From the NCBI GenBank assembly GCA_009602725.1, contig WELB01000061.1, positions 562,678 to 585,918 on the forward strand: a DNA stretch of 23,241 bases. The letters run 5' to 3'. The notes beneath the pieces are model-generated. The model did not search any database. It saw nothing but the letters and a program-made list of their open reading frames with translations, and was not told where the DNA came from. Position numbers and translations under genes: made by a program. This DNA comes from Spirogloea muscicola (lineage: Eukaryota > Streptophyta > Zygnematophyceae > Spirogloeales > Spirogloeaceae). Shown here piece by piece: positions 1 to 16,448 of this stretch. How positions within the stretch are numbered: the first letter of the stretch is position 1; the number at the start of each line of letters is the position of its first letter.

Positions 1-14
1 CCCCGGGCGCCGAA

Positions 15-43
15 GCGGCGGCGGCGGCGGCGGCGGCGGCGGC
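15..43 (+). repeat. (CGG)n trinucleotide run in the PDAP1-like leader
   Basis: About nine tandem CGG units sit immediately before the start codon at 48, so they would lie in the 5' leader of the PDAP1-like gene. The run is pure except at its edges. On the RNA it could form a G-rich structure, but that is inference. Confidence 0.85.
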
Positions 44-47
44 AGCG

Positions 48-2423
48 ATGGGGGGCGGCGCGGGGCGCGGGAAGTTCAAGGGCAAGCCCACGGGGCGCCG
101 CAACTTCTCGCAGCCCGAGGACATGGGTGCGCCCCGCCGCCAGAGCCTAAACCCCTAAACCCTGCCTCCTTCCTCCCTCTCTCTCCCTCCTCCTCCCTGT
201 CCTCCCTCCCCCGGGGCGAACTGAGAGCCCCGTCTGCCTAGCCTGTCACTCCGCTAAGTCAGTACATGGATACTTTAGTTACATTCTAGTCAAGGAATTG
301 GCGATTAAGATAATCTATGTGCACATTTACGTATGAACACCCTCTGTATGCACCTGGCTGGCCTTTACAGCCGCTGTTATGATGTCAGCAGCTGAATTCT
401 TCCCCACTTTCTCGTGCCCTGGCCGCCTCGGCCTTCGCCCGTCGAGCTTGACGGCCCGAGCTTGATGGGTCCGGCTGTTGCTTGCGGCAGTCGCGGGGAC
501 GTCCACCAAGCGGCCTGGCTTCAAGAAGAACAAGGAGGTGCGCAATGCAAGCTCGCCCAGCTTGTCGCCTCTGCCAATGGGCGCTGGCCGGGCTGAGATT
601 TCGCCAACAAATTATGCGCAGCTGATATCACTGGGTGTGGCAAGCTGAGGCGCCAGGCCTGCGCTTCGCTGCCTGGCGCTGGCGGCGGCAGGACCCTCAG
701 AACGAGGCGGAGGACGGGTCGGAGGAGGAGGACTCCGACGAGGAGGAGGAGGAGGGGGACAACGCCGCCGAGGTACAAGCTCTTCCAGACATCCACTGCT
801 CAGTCAGTCTGAGCAATATGCAGAATGGTAGTCATTTGGTCTTACAGTCGTGAATGGGCTGCTCATGAAATTGTAGCGAGCAAGCCACTAGACGTTCATG
901 TGGTGAAAATAGTGAGAGAGAGACTTGTGCTGTATGTCTTGTTCAATTGACGAATATTTATAGTATATTAAGAATAAGTTAACTAGTTTCGCCGGCGGCT
1001 GGGGGCGGCAGGATGCCAAGAAGAAGGGCGTGGCGAGCCTGATCGAGATTGAGAATCCGAACGTCTCCCGGTCGCGCACCGTCAAGGCTAGTGCGGCAGA
1101 CGTGAGCCGACCCCAACCCCCTCTCCTCTTCTCCTGCAGGTCACGCTCTCCCCTCCTCCTCGTTGTCTCCCGCTGACCTGCTCGGGTGGGACTCCTCTTG
1201 GCTCTGCAGGCGGACAGGCCAACGGAACTGTCACGTCGTGAGCGGTGAATGATCTCTTGCCCTGTTACTTTATTGTGCCCCTGACACTTTTGCCGCTTGT
1301 TTGCAAGCTGCTGCGACATACGTTGCTTGGTGTAGAAAAAGTGAGAAATAGCAAACGATATCGATGACTTGAATCAAATAGGACAGAAATACCACCCAGC
1401 CAAAAGAAAAAGCACCGCTTACTGTAGATTTAGCATGAGCAAGCACAATAATCATGTTGTCAGAAATAGTGCCAGTTCAGATAGATCCTAATAGTGATAA
1501 ACACCCCATAAACATCATAAAACACATATAGCTTATCCACCTCTGCTGACTCGTGGTCGTGGGCACGGCCTGTCTCCTCGAAACCCAGCGAGGAGCTGCA
1601 GAAGCAGGCGGCGCATGAGCGGTATCTCAAGCTGCAGGAGCAGGGGAAGACGGAGCAGGCTCGGAAGGACCTCGGTGCCCCCCTTCTCTTCCTCGTGGCA
1701 TCTGACTGCCAGACGCTGCTCTCGGTGCTGATGCTCCTGACTGCAGCCTTCTCATGCACAGCCCCTGGAGTTGTGGCTTCGCAGACCGGCTGGCGCTCAT
1801 CCGGCAGCAGCGGCTGGAAGCGGCGCAGAAACGCGAGGAGGAGAAGGCAGGTCAGGAGCGCACTCGAAGTCTGACACCTAAGACTTATTTAAGCACACTC
1901 GCATTGTGACGAATCTTTTATCTCTCTTTCTCTTTTCTCTCTCTCTTCTCCCTCCCTCCCTCCCTCTCTCTCTCTCTCTCTTTCCCTCCCTAGTCTCTCC
2001 GCACTCTCTCCCGCCCTTCTTTACCCCTTTCTCATGGTATCCCTCTCACTTCTCTCCTCTTCAACTGCAACTCTCTCTCCCCTCCCTCCTTTTCTCTCAA
2101 CGCCCTGCCTCCTTATGTCCGCTTCTCCTTGCCTACTCTCTTCCGTCCTGGCAAAGTTAGCAGTCACATGATGTAGAGCAGCATCAAGCAAAGCCAAGGC
2201 GCAGGTCCAAGACTGACATGTGAAGTTTCTAATAAGTAGAAGAATGCTTGAATTGAAGGAAGAGTATGAATAGGAATGAATTACTACAAAGGACTAATTC
2301 TTGCTTGAGGTGAAGGTCCGCTTCCTGTGCTTGGTCATGCCACTGAGCCATGACTTAATACGACCGCTTCCCTTGCCGGCTGCTGCAGCAAAGGATGCCA
2401 AGAAGCTGGAGGCCCGGCGGTGA
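48..2423 (+). CDS. PDAP1: PDAP1/HASPP28-like phosphoprotein, 8 exons, complete
   Basis: This encodes a 28 kDa heat- and acid-stable phosphoprotein (PDGFA-associated protein 1 family), a small charged, mostly disordered protein of uncertain role. Exons are 48-126, 491-537, 692-772, 1012-1101, 1210-1244, 1589-1674, 1785-1850 and 2389-2423. They join in phase with GT..AG ends to give 172 aa; the human protein is about 180. Recognisable blocks in order are a basic Gly/Lys N-terminus, an acidic Asp/Glu run (692-772), the hallmark KKGVASLIEIENPN (1012-1101), ELSRRER (1210-1244), HERYLKLQEQGKTEQARKDL (1589-1674) and RLALIRQQRLEAAQKREEEK (1785-1850). The protein ends in a Lys/Arg-rich tail and a TGA at 2421-2423. 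The 47-nt exon 2 is the least conserved and rests mainly on phase and splice sites. The neighbouring receptor-kinase gene runs tail-to-tail with it. Confidence 0.9.
145..165 (+). promoter_or_regulatory. telo-box-like motif in PDAP1-like intron 1
   Basis: CTAAACCCCTAAACCCT lies about 20 nt inside intron 1. Plant telo boxes (AAACCCTA) occur near the 5' ends of translation-related and growth-related genes. A regulatory role here is inference. It could equally be a scrap of telomere-like repeat like the one at 11.8 kb. Confidence 0.35.
223..375 (+). repeat. dispersed repeat copy in PDAP1-like intron 1
   Basis: Two blocks match the 11.06-11.14 kb region in order. Positions 223-260 resemble 11059-11095, and 331-372 resemble 11101-11143, sharing ATGCACCTGGCTGGC. 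Here the two blocks are separated by about 70 nt that the other copy lacks. The element lies wholly inside intron 1 (127-490) and does not touch the splice sites. Confidence 0.6.
1906..2110 (+). repeat. pyrimidine-rich low-complexity tract
   Basis: About 200 nt of imperfect CT/CCT repeats lie in the last intron (1851-2388) of the PDAP1-like gene, with the pyrimidine strand being the sense strand. No coding signal is evident; open frames here are a by-product of the skewed composition. Confidence 0.8.
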
Positions 2424-2759
2424 TGCAGCAAGATGCCTCGGCTTCAGGCGCTGCTGGCAAACGCCGCATTGTTCCCTACTCACAGCTGCTGAGAATGTGC
2501 GCTTCAGCACTCTACTGGTCGTGGAGGCATGCATATGGAGGACGGCTCTCTGGTGGTGGCAATGAGCGGGCCCCCTCCACTGTGATGGCGTGTTCAGGGA
2601 ATGACAAACGGATGGGTGATGCTGATGCAGCCGCGAGAGTCGACGACACTGCGGAGCTCGCTGCAGGCAAGGGACCTAGCAATCAGTCTAGCACAGTGGC
2701 AGCACATAATCCATAGGGATGATGGCGGGGGTGCGAGAGACAGTCGGCGCGTCCGACGA
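2424..2759. other. convergent 3' intergenic region
   Basis: About 340 nt separate the stop codon of the PDAP1-like gene from the predicted stop of the receptor kinase on the other strand. Both 3' UTRs should fall here and may overlap. I see no clear AATAAA-type signal and no further gene. Confidence 0.5.
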
Positions 2760-10232
<7,473 letters not shown>

Positions 10233-10845
10233 GGCGTCCCGTCTCCTGCGGCAGCTGCCTCCTGCTGCTCCTGCCTGCTGCCGGCAGCCCAAGCTGACGC
10301 TCCAAGCTCCCCAACTGGATCAACTGGCCCAAGCTGCAATCTCCACGCTCTGCGCTGTGGCTCCCGCATGCCCGAGAGGCCGGCGACTGCCTCCGGCCAG
10401 GCTGCCCCTCTCCTGCTAAGGCTGAGCGAGCCGCGAGCTGCAGAGGCTGCGACAGGCAAGGAGGCTGGAATGCAGGCCGCTGAGCGCTGGGGGCCGGGCA
10501 GAGAGAGCTGTGCACGGTAGTGTAGTGCTTGCAGGCGGCGATCCCGTTGAGAAAGTGGGTCTCCCAAGTGGCGATCCCTGTAGTATCTGGGTGCGACGAG
10601 ACGGACGCCGCGTCCTGCTGGAGCTGCGGGAGCTGCTGCTGCAGCGGCTGGCCAGCCAGCACTGGCAGTGGAATGTGGTGGGTGGGGGCCACCGCTTGGC
10701 CTCCCGGGCGGCGCCTGGGTGGTGGGGCGCCCCAACCTCCCTCCCCACCGCCGTCCTCCCGCTGGCAGCAACCTCTGCCTTCATGCCTTGCACCAGGAAG
10801 CTGGTCGAACAGCTGGTGGCACAAGGGCCTGTCGATTTCCGTCTG
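10233..10845 (-). promoter_or_regulatory. GC-rich upstream and leader region of the receptor kinase
   Basis: No independent gene is recognised. The - strand frame is open for long here because the sequence is GC-rich and rich in CTG/CAG triplets. The region lies directly upstream of the signal-peptide exon, so it probably holds the 5' leader and promoter. I see no clear TATA box. Confidence 0.4.
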
Positions 10846-11020
10846 GTATTCGGGCATCAATTAGCGACCTTTACGTGCTGACTCGTGGCTAATGAGCGGG
10901 TCAACTTAGCAGCGGGTGATGTACATCTGTCAGTGAGCTTGCTTCTGTACTTGACCACTCGCTCAATTGACAGTACAGTTTTCTGGCTTGCCCAGCGCCG
11001 TTGCTCTTCCTCCACTCGGC
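10846..11020 (+). repeat. dispersed repeat, copy 1
   Basis: Starts at GTATTC (10846). It matches, in reverse orientation, 16300-16448, sharing GACCTTTACG and AGCGGGTCAA in the same order. Its inner part (GTACTTGACCACTC ... GTTTTCT) resembles a third, partial copy at about 12585-12675. Confidence 0.6.
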
Positions 11021-11100
11021 TCATCTGACATCTATTGCTGACACTAGGGGTACTTACCAAGAGCGCCCTGTCTGCCTACCCTGTGGCTCCGCTAAAGATA

Positions 11101-11218
11101 GTCAAGAACACCCTCAGTATGCACCTGGCTGGCTTTCATAGCCGCAGAGAATGCGTCAGCTTATTCAAAGGGAGGGGTTGTGAAAGCCAGCCAGGTGCAT
11201 ACAGACGGTGTTCATGAC
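11101..11218. repeat. foldback element with 38-bp inverted arms
   Basis: The left arm 11101-11138 and right arm 11181-11218 are inverted copies matching at 35 of 38 positions. They are separated by 42 nt. Both arms end inward at GGCTGGCTTTCA. The arrangement is that of a foldback or MITE-like element. One arm recurs in PDAP1-like intron 1 at 331-372. Confidence 0.8.
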
Positions 11219-11248
11219 TGGGTTAGCAATTTTTCAGTATTCCTTCTG

Positions 11249-11266
11249 GGCTGGCGAATCACAGCC
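11249..11266 (+). repeat. dispersed hairpin motif
   Basis: GGCTGGCGAATCACAGCC has a 5-bp stem (GGCTG/CAGCC) and an 8-nt loop. It is one of a dozen or so copies of the motif in the window. Confidence 0.55.
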
Positions 11267-11329
11267 ATCGGCCTCTACTGGAAGAGTCTTCCTTTCTGCT
11301 TAGCGAAGCCACAGGCCAGGCAGATCTTA

Positions 11330-11700
11330 GAGGCGGCCATGGTTGGGCGCCAGACGAGCGAGCTGCAGGCGGCCGCCGTGGCCAAGACGGGGGGCCGCCC
11401 TCCCTCCTCTTGCCCGCGCCGGGAGGGAGGGAGGGGGGGCTGCGCCGCTTGGGCTCCCGGCGTGGGCGCGAGGGGGAGCGCCGTCGGTGCCCGCGCCCGG
11501 GCCATGTCCCCCTCCCGCCCCAAAGCGGCGCACTGGCTCTCCTACCGTCGCCCAGGGGACACCGCCACGTCGTCCGGTGCCTGGACACGGGCCGGTTGGG
11601 AGATGGGGACTCCCCGCGGCGCTTCCCCCCGTCCGGCGCAGCGCCGGGTGGGAGGCCGACCGCCGCCTGCAGGAACCTCCCGCCGCCATGGCGGTGCTGG
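11330..11700. other. strongly GC-rich block without a recognised gene
   Basis: About 370 nt of G/C-rich sequence is open in several frames on both strands, which is what composition alone produces. It resembles a CpG-rich promoter or first-exon region, but no signal peptide, domain or splice pattern could be identified. Confidence 0.4.
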
Positions 11701-11759
11701 AGTCCCTGAGCATTACTTGCTAGATTTGCTGACCAGATCACGTCGAGCGCCCACTCGCA

Positions 11760-11950
11760 CTCGCAACCCAAACCCAATATCCGAAACCCTGAAACGCTCC
11801 ACCTGAAAATCAAAACCCCTCAATTCCAACCCTAAACCTACATCGAAAACCATAACCCTAAATCCCTGACCCTTTCGGCCCTTCCAGGCCTTGTACGTTC
11901 CCTTGGGCTGGCCTCTCACAGCCATTGCCTTGGGTTTTAGGGTTTGGAAG
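11760..11950. repeat. degenerate interstitial telomere-like tract
   Basis: Repeated variants of AACCCTAAA occur in one direction from about 11765 to 11870, for example AACCCAAACCCA, GAAACCCTGAAA, AACCCTAAACCT and ATAACCCTAAATCCCTGACC. They are followed near 11935 by GGGTTTTAGGGTTTGG in the opposite sense. The unit fits plant-type TTTAGGG telomeres. Decay suggests an old insertion or chromosome-end remnant. Confidence 0.65.
11906..11923 (+). repeat. dispersed hairpin motif
   Basis: GGCTGGCCTCTCACAGCC lies between the telomere-like tract and a second TTTAGGG-type block. It is identical to the reverse complement of 20391-20408. Confidence 0.65.
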
Positions 11951-13551
11951 ACCTGTTTCCTGAGCGACGCCATCGCCGCTGGGTCGCAGCCTCGAGTTCA
12001 GCCGGAAGCCCCCTTGCCGCTCTCCTCGCTCGCCCCTTCCTCTAGCGCCTACTCCTAGCGGCGCCGGCCCGTGCCGCCTGCGGGCACCGCTTACAGGATG
12101 ATGCTTGCAAACACAATCATGATACTATATTGCGAATACCCAATCATCAATAGTGTTCATGTGTACCCAACAGGTGCTCAATCATTCAAAACAGTGGCAC
12201 TTGCTCTGGAATCAATCTGTGGACAGAATACAATGATAGCAAGGCAAGAGAAGTGATATGAGGTCATCTCGAGTCAAAGACTCCTTAGCTGCTTCGTTGA
12301 GCAGTCTCCTTGTTTTAATGATTTCTTTGACAGGTGTGTCGAAGAAATAGCCAGCGGTCGAGCCTGCTCAATCGCAGATGTGGCACGTCGACCTGTGCAC
12401 CGTGCTGCCTCTCGATGTCGCGAGGCCACCTTCGAGGCCGCCTCCGTTTGGCACTGTGCTGGTCCGCTTTGCTTGAGGGCGGGGGCCCGGCATAGCCAGG
12501 GCGTCGTAGACGACTCGCACAACTTCACAAAAAGCCGCGTCTCGACGGCAGAGTTGCTCGCTTCGCTGAGCAGGCCTCCTTGCCTTTGTACTTGCCATTG
12601 TACTTGGCCACTCAGGACCTCCTCATTCAGTACACACTCCGTTTTCTAGCCCTTGCTAGTGCCAGCGCGGCCGGTCCTACAGCCGGTTGACTACCTCGTC
12701 CTGGCCAATGCCGTATTCAACAATGCATAGTGGCCATGCAAGTCCGGCAGTGCCAATAAAGATGGTGTGGCAGTGCACGGCAGCTTCGGGTGGCCGTAAG
12801 GCTGACTGTTTCCCGACAACTTGAATGGCAGGCACCATTCTTCTCCACACAACGACCAGTAAGGCGAGCGGCAGCTCGACCGCATAAAAAGCCTGTCCAC
12901 CCACCCGCCTATGGTATCCTGAAGGCCTTCTGTATTGCTGCAGCGCTGCCAAGCACAGCAACGAGCGGAACGTGCGGCAGAATCACTGGGGTTTCTCAGC
13001 TTCTGCGAGCTGAATGTTCTACTTCTGAGACTAGTGCGCAGGCCAGGCTGGAGGAAAAGGTGGACAAGGCTTGTCAAATCTAAGACGACATAGCAAAACG
13101 GGTCTCCAAGATTATCATCACTTAAGATTCAACCACCTCCCTTGGCTCGACAGGTACTTAATTCGCTTATACGTGACTTTCACCATCTCTCATGCAATCT
13201 GAGTTCTCCATATTCTCTTCTGTGATACTGTGATCCAATTTAACCCAATGATTAGGTTTGTTGTGAGGTGTTTTGTGAGGGCAGGGGGTTATATTGAAGT
13301 TTAGGGCTCAGGTCCGCAATGAGATTAAGACCACAAGAGGGACCAAGACTGGGCGCCCTTCGTAGGCCTTACTAGGGCCACTGTCTAAGGGATGTCATCC
13401 AAAATCAGGAAGGTGATGAAGGTCAACAGGGACGACCATTGAGGGCATCATCATTGGACTGAACACTAAGCGAAAGCGGCGTGGCAGCAACCGGCGCTGA
13501 GATCAAGTTGGCGAATGTTGATGTCTATGCTAGCCCGCCCTGACTAACAAC
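11951..13551. other. gene-poor region with unidentified open fragments
   Basis: Short fragments with protein-like composition occur, such as - strand 12961-12677, which ends in HTIFIGTAGLAWPLCIVEYG followed by a stop. None can be joined into a model or assigned to a family. Positions about 12585-12675 are a partial copy of the repeat described at 10846. Old transposon debris is a reasonable guess, no more. Confidence 0.35.
12585..12675 (+). repeat. dispersed repeat, partial copy 2
   Basis: TTGTACTTGGCCACTC followed by CATTCAGTACAC and GTTTTCTAGCCCTTGC parallels the inner half of the repeat at 10846-11020 in the same orientation and order. The outer half of the repeat is not seen here. Confidence 0.45.
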
Positions 13552-15600
13552 TTGCACATTGTGGACCTTGCCGAGTGGGAAAGAGTTCCCTTTCAGCGCA
13601 CCTTTAACACTATAGATGACCATCGTGTAGCTCTCAACTTAGCAGTGCTACAAGGCCGTGACAAGGGGCTCTCTCTGGGCCATCGCTCTCGTGACCTTCT
13701 CAATCGTATACCTAGCACCTCAATTGTCAACACGAGGTTACATGCACTTGTGGGTAGCTATTGCTCATGGACGCCTAAAGCGTCTAAGTGTGTCCGCAGC
13801 AAGCTGAGCCCCTAAGTTTGCAGCAGTGATGTGACCAATCTTCTGCTATCTATGTAGCTCCATTTTTTGGCATGGGACCTGTCCTCTTGATTCACCGTTT
13901 GCAGACAAACTGCAGGATTTGCAGAGCAAGTCGATGAAGCTGGCCTGGTACTCGGTCTTAGTGGTCCATTTACTTTAGCGAAGCAATTATTTGGGGCCAT
14001 CCTGCAACTCCGCCAAGGCCGATACCAAGCCAGCTAAGCTCAGGCTGGCAAGCTCAGCCCGGTCTCCGAAAACTGCCAGCCAGTGGAAGCCTGGGGTTTC
14101 TGTGTCGCAATTCTTGCAGCATCTGCATGGCCATGCACAATTTCCTCGTACGACATCTTGCCCGCTTATTAACCCGAAGCTCCGCAGCGGCCTTCCGATC
14201 AAAGCGGCACATTATCCTCCTTTCCACCTCTTCGATCATGACGAAATATCGTTGAAACAGCTCGATAAGCTACTACTTACTGGCAGCTCCTATCCAAAGT
14301 CAGGTCTTGTACGTACAGTTTTCACACTGGTCGGCAGAGGCCTGTGTGGAGCTTCTTTGTAGTAAGCAGTGGCTTAAGACTATTAAGGAATGTGCCCTTC
14401 TTGTCAAAGTATTGATCTATCAACCTGACCGGTGCTCGTGGCGAAGGGGCTTGGACGTTGGCTATCCGCTGCTGAAGGGCGTATACCTTGCACTAGAGGT
14501 CTAGTTGAGCAGTGGTTGAATGTGGATACAGATAACGCACGTTCTCCAGCCAACGGATATCCACCACAGTCGCGCCGAGCTTTTCCCACCACATGGAATC
14601 CCTATCTGGCTCTGCCGTGCTAGGTCTGCAGAGACGTGATGATTGTGGACAGCCCTCATCCACATGATCTATCAGAATCAAGGGGCGCCCAAGAAGGCCC
14701 ATGTATGAGTGTCACACCCTGTATGCGTTGTTGCTGGTCCGCAGGGCAAGCTTGCAGCTCAAGAGCACTGCCGCCTGACGGCTACAGAAGCTCAGCTGAG
14801 CATATTCGGAACCTTCAGATAGATGCGAGGTTGGTCTTGTCGTTTATCGAGTCTCAATGGTGTTGGGGATTGGTAAACCAGTCAGCTCCAGTTACCAGCA
14901 TATATCTTGTTAGTGACCCCTGTAATGACTGCGCCAGCTGTGTGTGAGGAACGCGCGCGCAGATACAGCATTATGGGGGATCTTTCATGTCGCTCAGTCA
15001 TGCTGGTTGAGCTCTAGCAGCTGCATCTAGCAGCCCAGCGTGCACAGCACGGGGGTTGTGCTCACCCTCTTTCCGAGATTCACACAGAAGTTTCAGACGA
15101 CGGCCCCCAATTTTGCCTCAAGTGAAGTCACTTGTCAAGTATATTGGCTAGCTCGAGCTGCCCATCTAAGGTCCACCAATGCGACTATATGCTTCACTTT
15201 GAGCTTCCAATTATACTTTGGGAAACTCCCTTTCATTTGGTAGCCTGTACACCAAGTTTCATTCTGCTTCTTAAGCCGTCCACTACTTGTCGCCAATTGT
15301 CTTTAGGCACGAGCCTCTAGGTGCACCCATGTTGGCTCTCATCTGCAAATAACAACTCGCTGAAGGGTTGACTCAAATACTAACGTTGATTTCCATTCCG
15401 ATTTCGAGCATCAGTAGTGACTGGTGCAGCAGCAGCAGTAGCAGCACTCTAAGCAGCATCAGTGAAGACAGCAGGAAGAGAGTCACCCTGACGACACAAA
15501 TAAGGGGTATAAACGGCATTAGATAAGAGGTATACTTGCCCATAGTCATGTTGCTGCTGACGACCGGGAAGACGGGATAGGCGGTGATATGCACGACTAG
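13552..15600. other. unresolved region with decayed coding fragments
   Basis: The - strand carries several stretches with protein-like composition that are broken by stops and frame changes. Examples are WWEKLGATVVDIRWLENVRY near 14590-14530, RPLILIDHVDE near 14680, WKLKVKHIVALVDLRWAAR near 15200, and a short ORF at 14156-14040. No chain of splice sites connects them. They suggest a degraded gene or retroelement. The + strand ORF at 13552-13815 lacks an ATG start and is not recognised. Confidence 0.35.
14040..14156 (-). CDS. small unidentified ORF, 38 aa
   Basis: This frame starts MSYEEIVHGHADAARIATQK and ends GLSLPA before TGA. Its amino-acid mix is ordinary for a soluble protein, and it is too short to be noticed among longer chance frames. 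An AG directly upstream (AATAAG) could be an acceptor, making it a terminal exon of something now broken. The resemblance of DAA..A.Q..FS to the PstS-like gene at 20906 is too slight to trust. Confidence 0.2.
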   Translation of the reverse strand: MSYEEIVHGHADAARIATQKPQASTGWQFSETGLSLPA

Positions 15601-15608
15601 CAGACTGG

Positions 15609-15683
15609 TGACACAAACTCATATGTGAAGTGAAGTGGTTTGCAAGATGGTAGATGATTTGGTGAATTGTACTGCATAAAGAC
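15609..15683 (+). repeat. diverged repeat, partner of 17945-18013
   Basis: GACACAAACTCAT, TGCAAGATGGTA and TTGGTGAATTGTACTGC align in order with GACAAACTCAT, TGCAAGATGGTA and TTGGTGGAATGCACTGC at 17945-18013, in the same orientation. This copy lies just past the orphan exon on the - strand, where its intron would be. Confidence 0.55.
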
Positions 15684-15938
15684 AGTGAAAGTATGTTCGC
15701 GTTGTGGTGGAATGAAAAACGAAGAGTGCATTATGTGAAAACTCCACTAGGAGAAGGAGGCTATGGCCCAGTCACATGGGAGTACCGAGCGCAGAGACGC
15801 TCGTGTGAAAGAGCACGAGCGTAGCTGTGGACCTACGGTAGGGAGTCGGTTTGGTCCTTGGTTATGTGCCAGCAGGAGGGGCCGCGGTGCAGCAGACCAG
15901 TCGGTTGGCTTGCGGGAGTCCACGAGACTGCCACTCAC

Positions 15939-16105
15939 CCGACCGCGGCGCAGAAGCAGTAGGAGCCATAGGTGCTGAGCACCTGGTTTTCAAGGCCCTG
16001 CACGGAGGTGGCGCCGCCGATGTAGGTGGAGCCGGCGGGGGAGCAGGTGACCAAGGCGGACGCCGCGAAGGCCAGGACCAGGACGGCGACGGCGAGGCTG
16101 GCCAT
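15939..16105 (-). pseudogene. orphan first exon of a PstS-like secreted protein
   Basis: ATG at 16105-16103 opens a signal peptide (MASLAVAVLVLAFAASALVT) followed by IGGATSVQGLENQVLS. It ends AAVG at a GG|GTGAGT donor in phase 2. The intact gene at 20906 has the same arrangement: MARFLVAAAVLALAASVSAA, GGGTSMAAVENQVLS, ending GSVG at GG|GTACGT, also phase 2. Length (55 versus 53 codons) and intron position match, so the two are paralogues. I could not find the expected second exon (GSGSG, SDA, RSDSSGT landmarks) in the next 2 kb on the - strand. It is therefore called a partial or decayed copy, but a distant or highly diverged exon 2 remains possible. Confidence 0.65.
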
Positions 16106-16299
16106 GGCTGCTGGGAGAGTGGGGCGCGAGGGTGCGAAGAGGCAGTGGTTGGAGAGCTGTAGCTGGCGTGGGATCTTCTGTGGCGCGGGAGGGCATCTCA
16201 TGAGTGCTCTCTTGATGCTCTGGCGCGAGGTTGGGGGAACGGGCAAACGGGCACCCGCTGGCCATCCCCCGATTATCTAGAGCAGCCAGCCTTATCTAT

Positions 16300-16448
16300 C
16301 AGGGCAATCCCGTGTATGAGAAACAAATGTAGGCCAAATGGCCAAGTACAAAGGCAAGCACATCTAAAGATCTACTTAACCTACAGCAGATTGACCCGCT
16401 TAATAACCACGGGTCAAACGTAAAGGTCACTAATCGATGCATGAATAC
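16300..16448 (-). repeat. dispersed repeat, copy 3 (inverted)
   Basis: Read on the - strand from 16448, it follows the repeat at 10846: GTATTC, ATTAGTGACCTTTACG, CGTGG, AAGCGGGTCAA, then TTTGTACTTGGCCA. It also lies about 200-340 nt upstream of the orphan PstS-like exon, so part of it could act as that exon's promoter. Confidence 0.6.

Noticed and set aside
11180-11813. Frames of 180-208 codons on both strands in the GC block
   Set aside because: Open on both strands at once with low-complexity Arg/Pro/Gly/Ala output, which is expected from GC-rich sequence.
12691-12770. LLALPDLHGHYALL on the - strand, which recalls a calcineurin-like phosphatase motif
   Set aside because: The metal-binding Gly-Asp is replaced by Pro-Asp, no other phosphatase motif is nearby, and the frame has no support.
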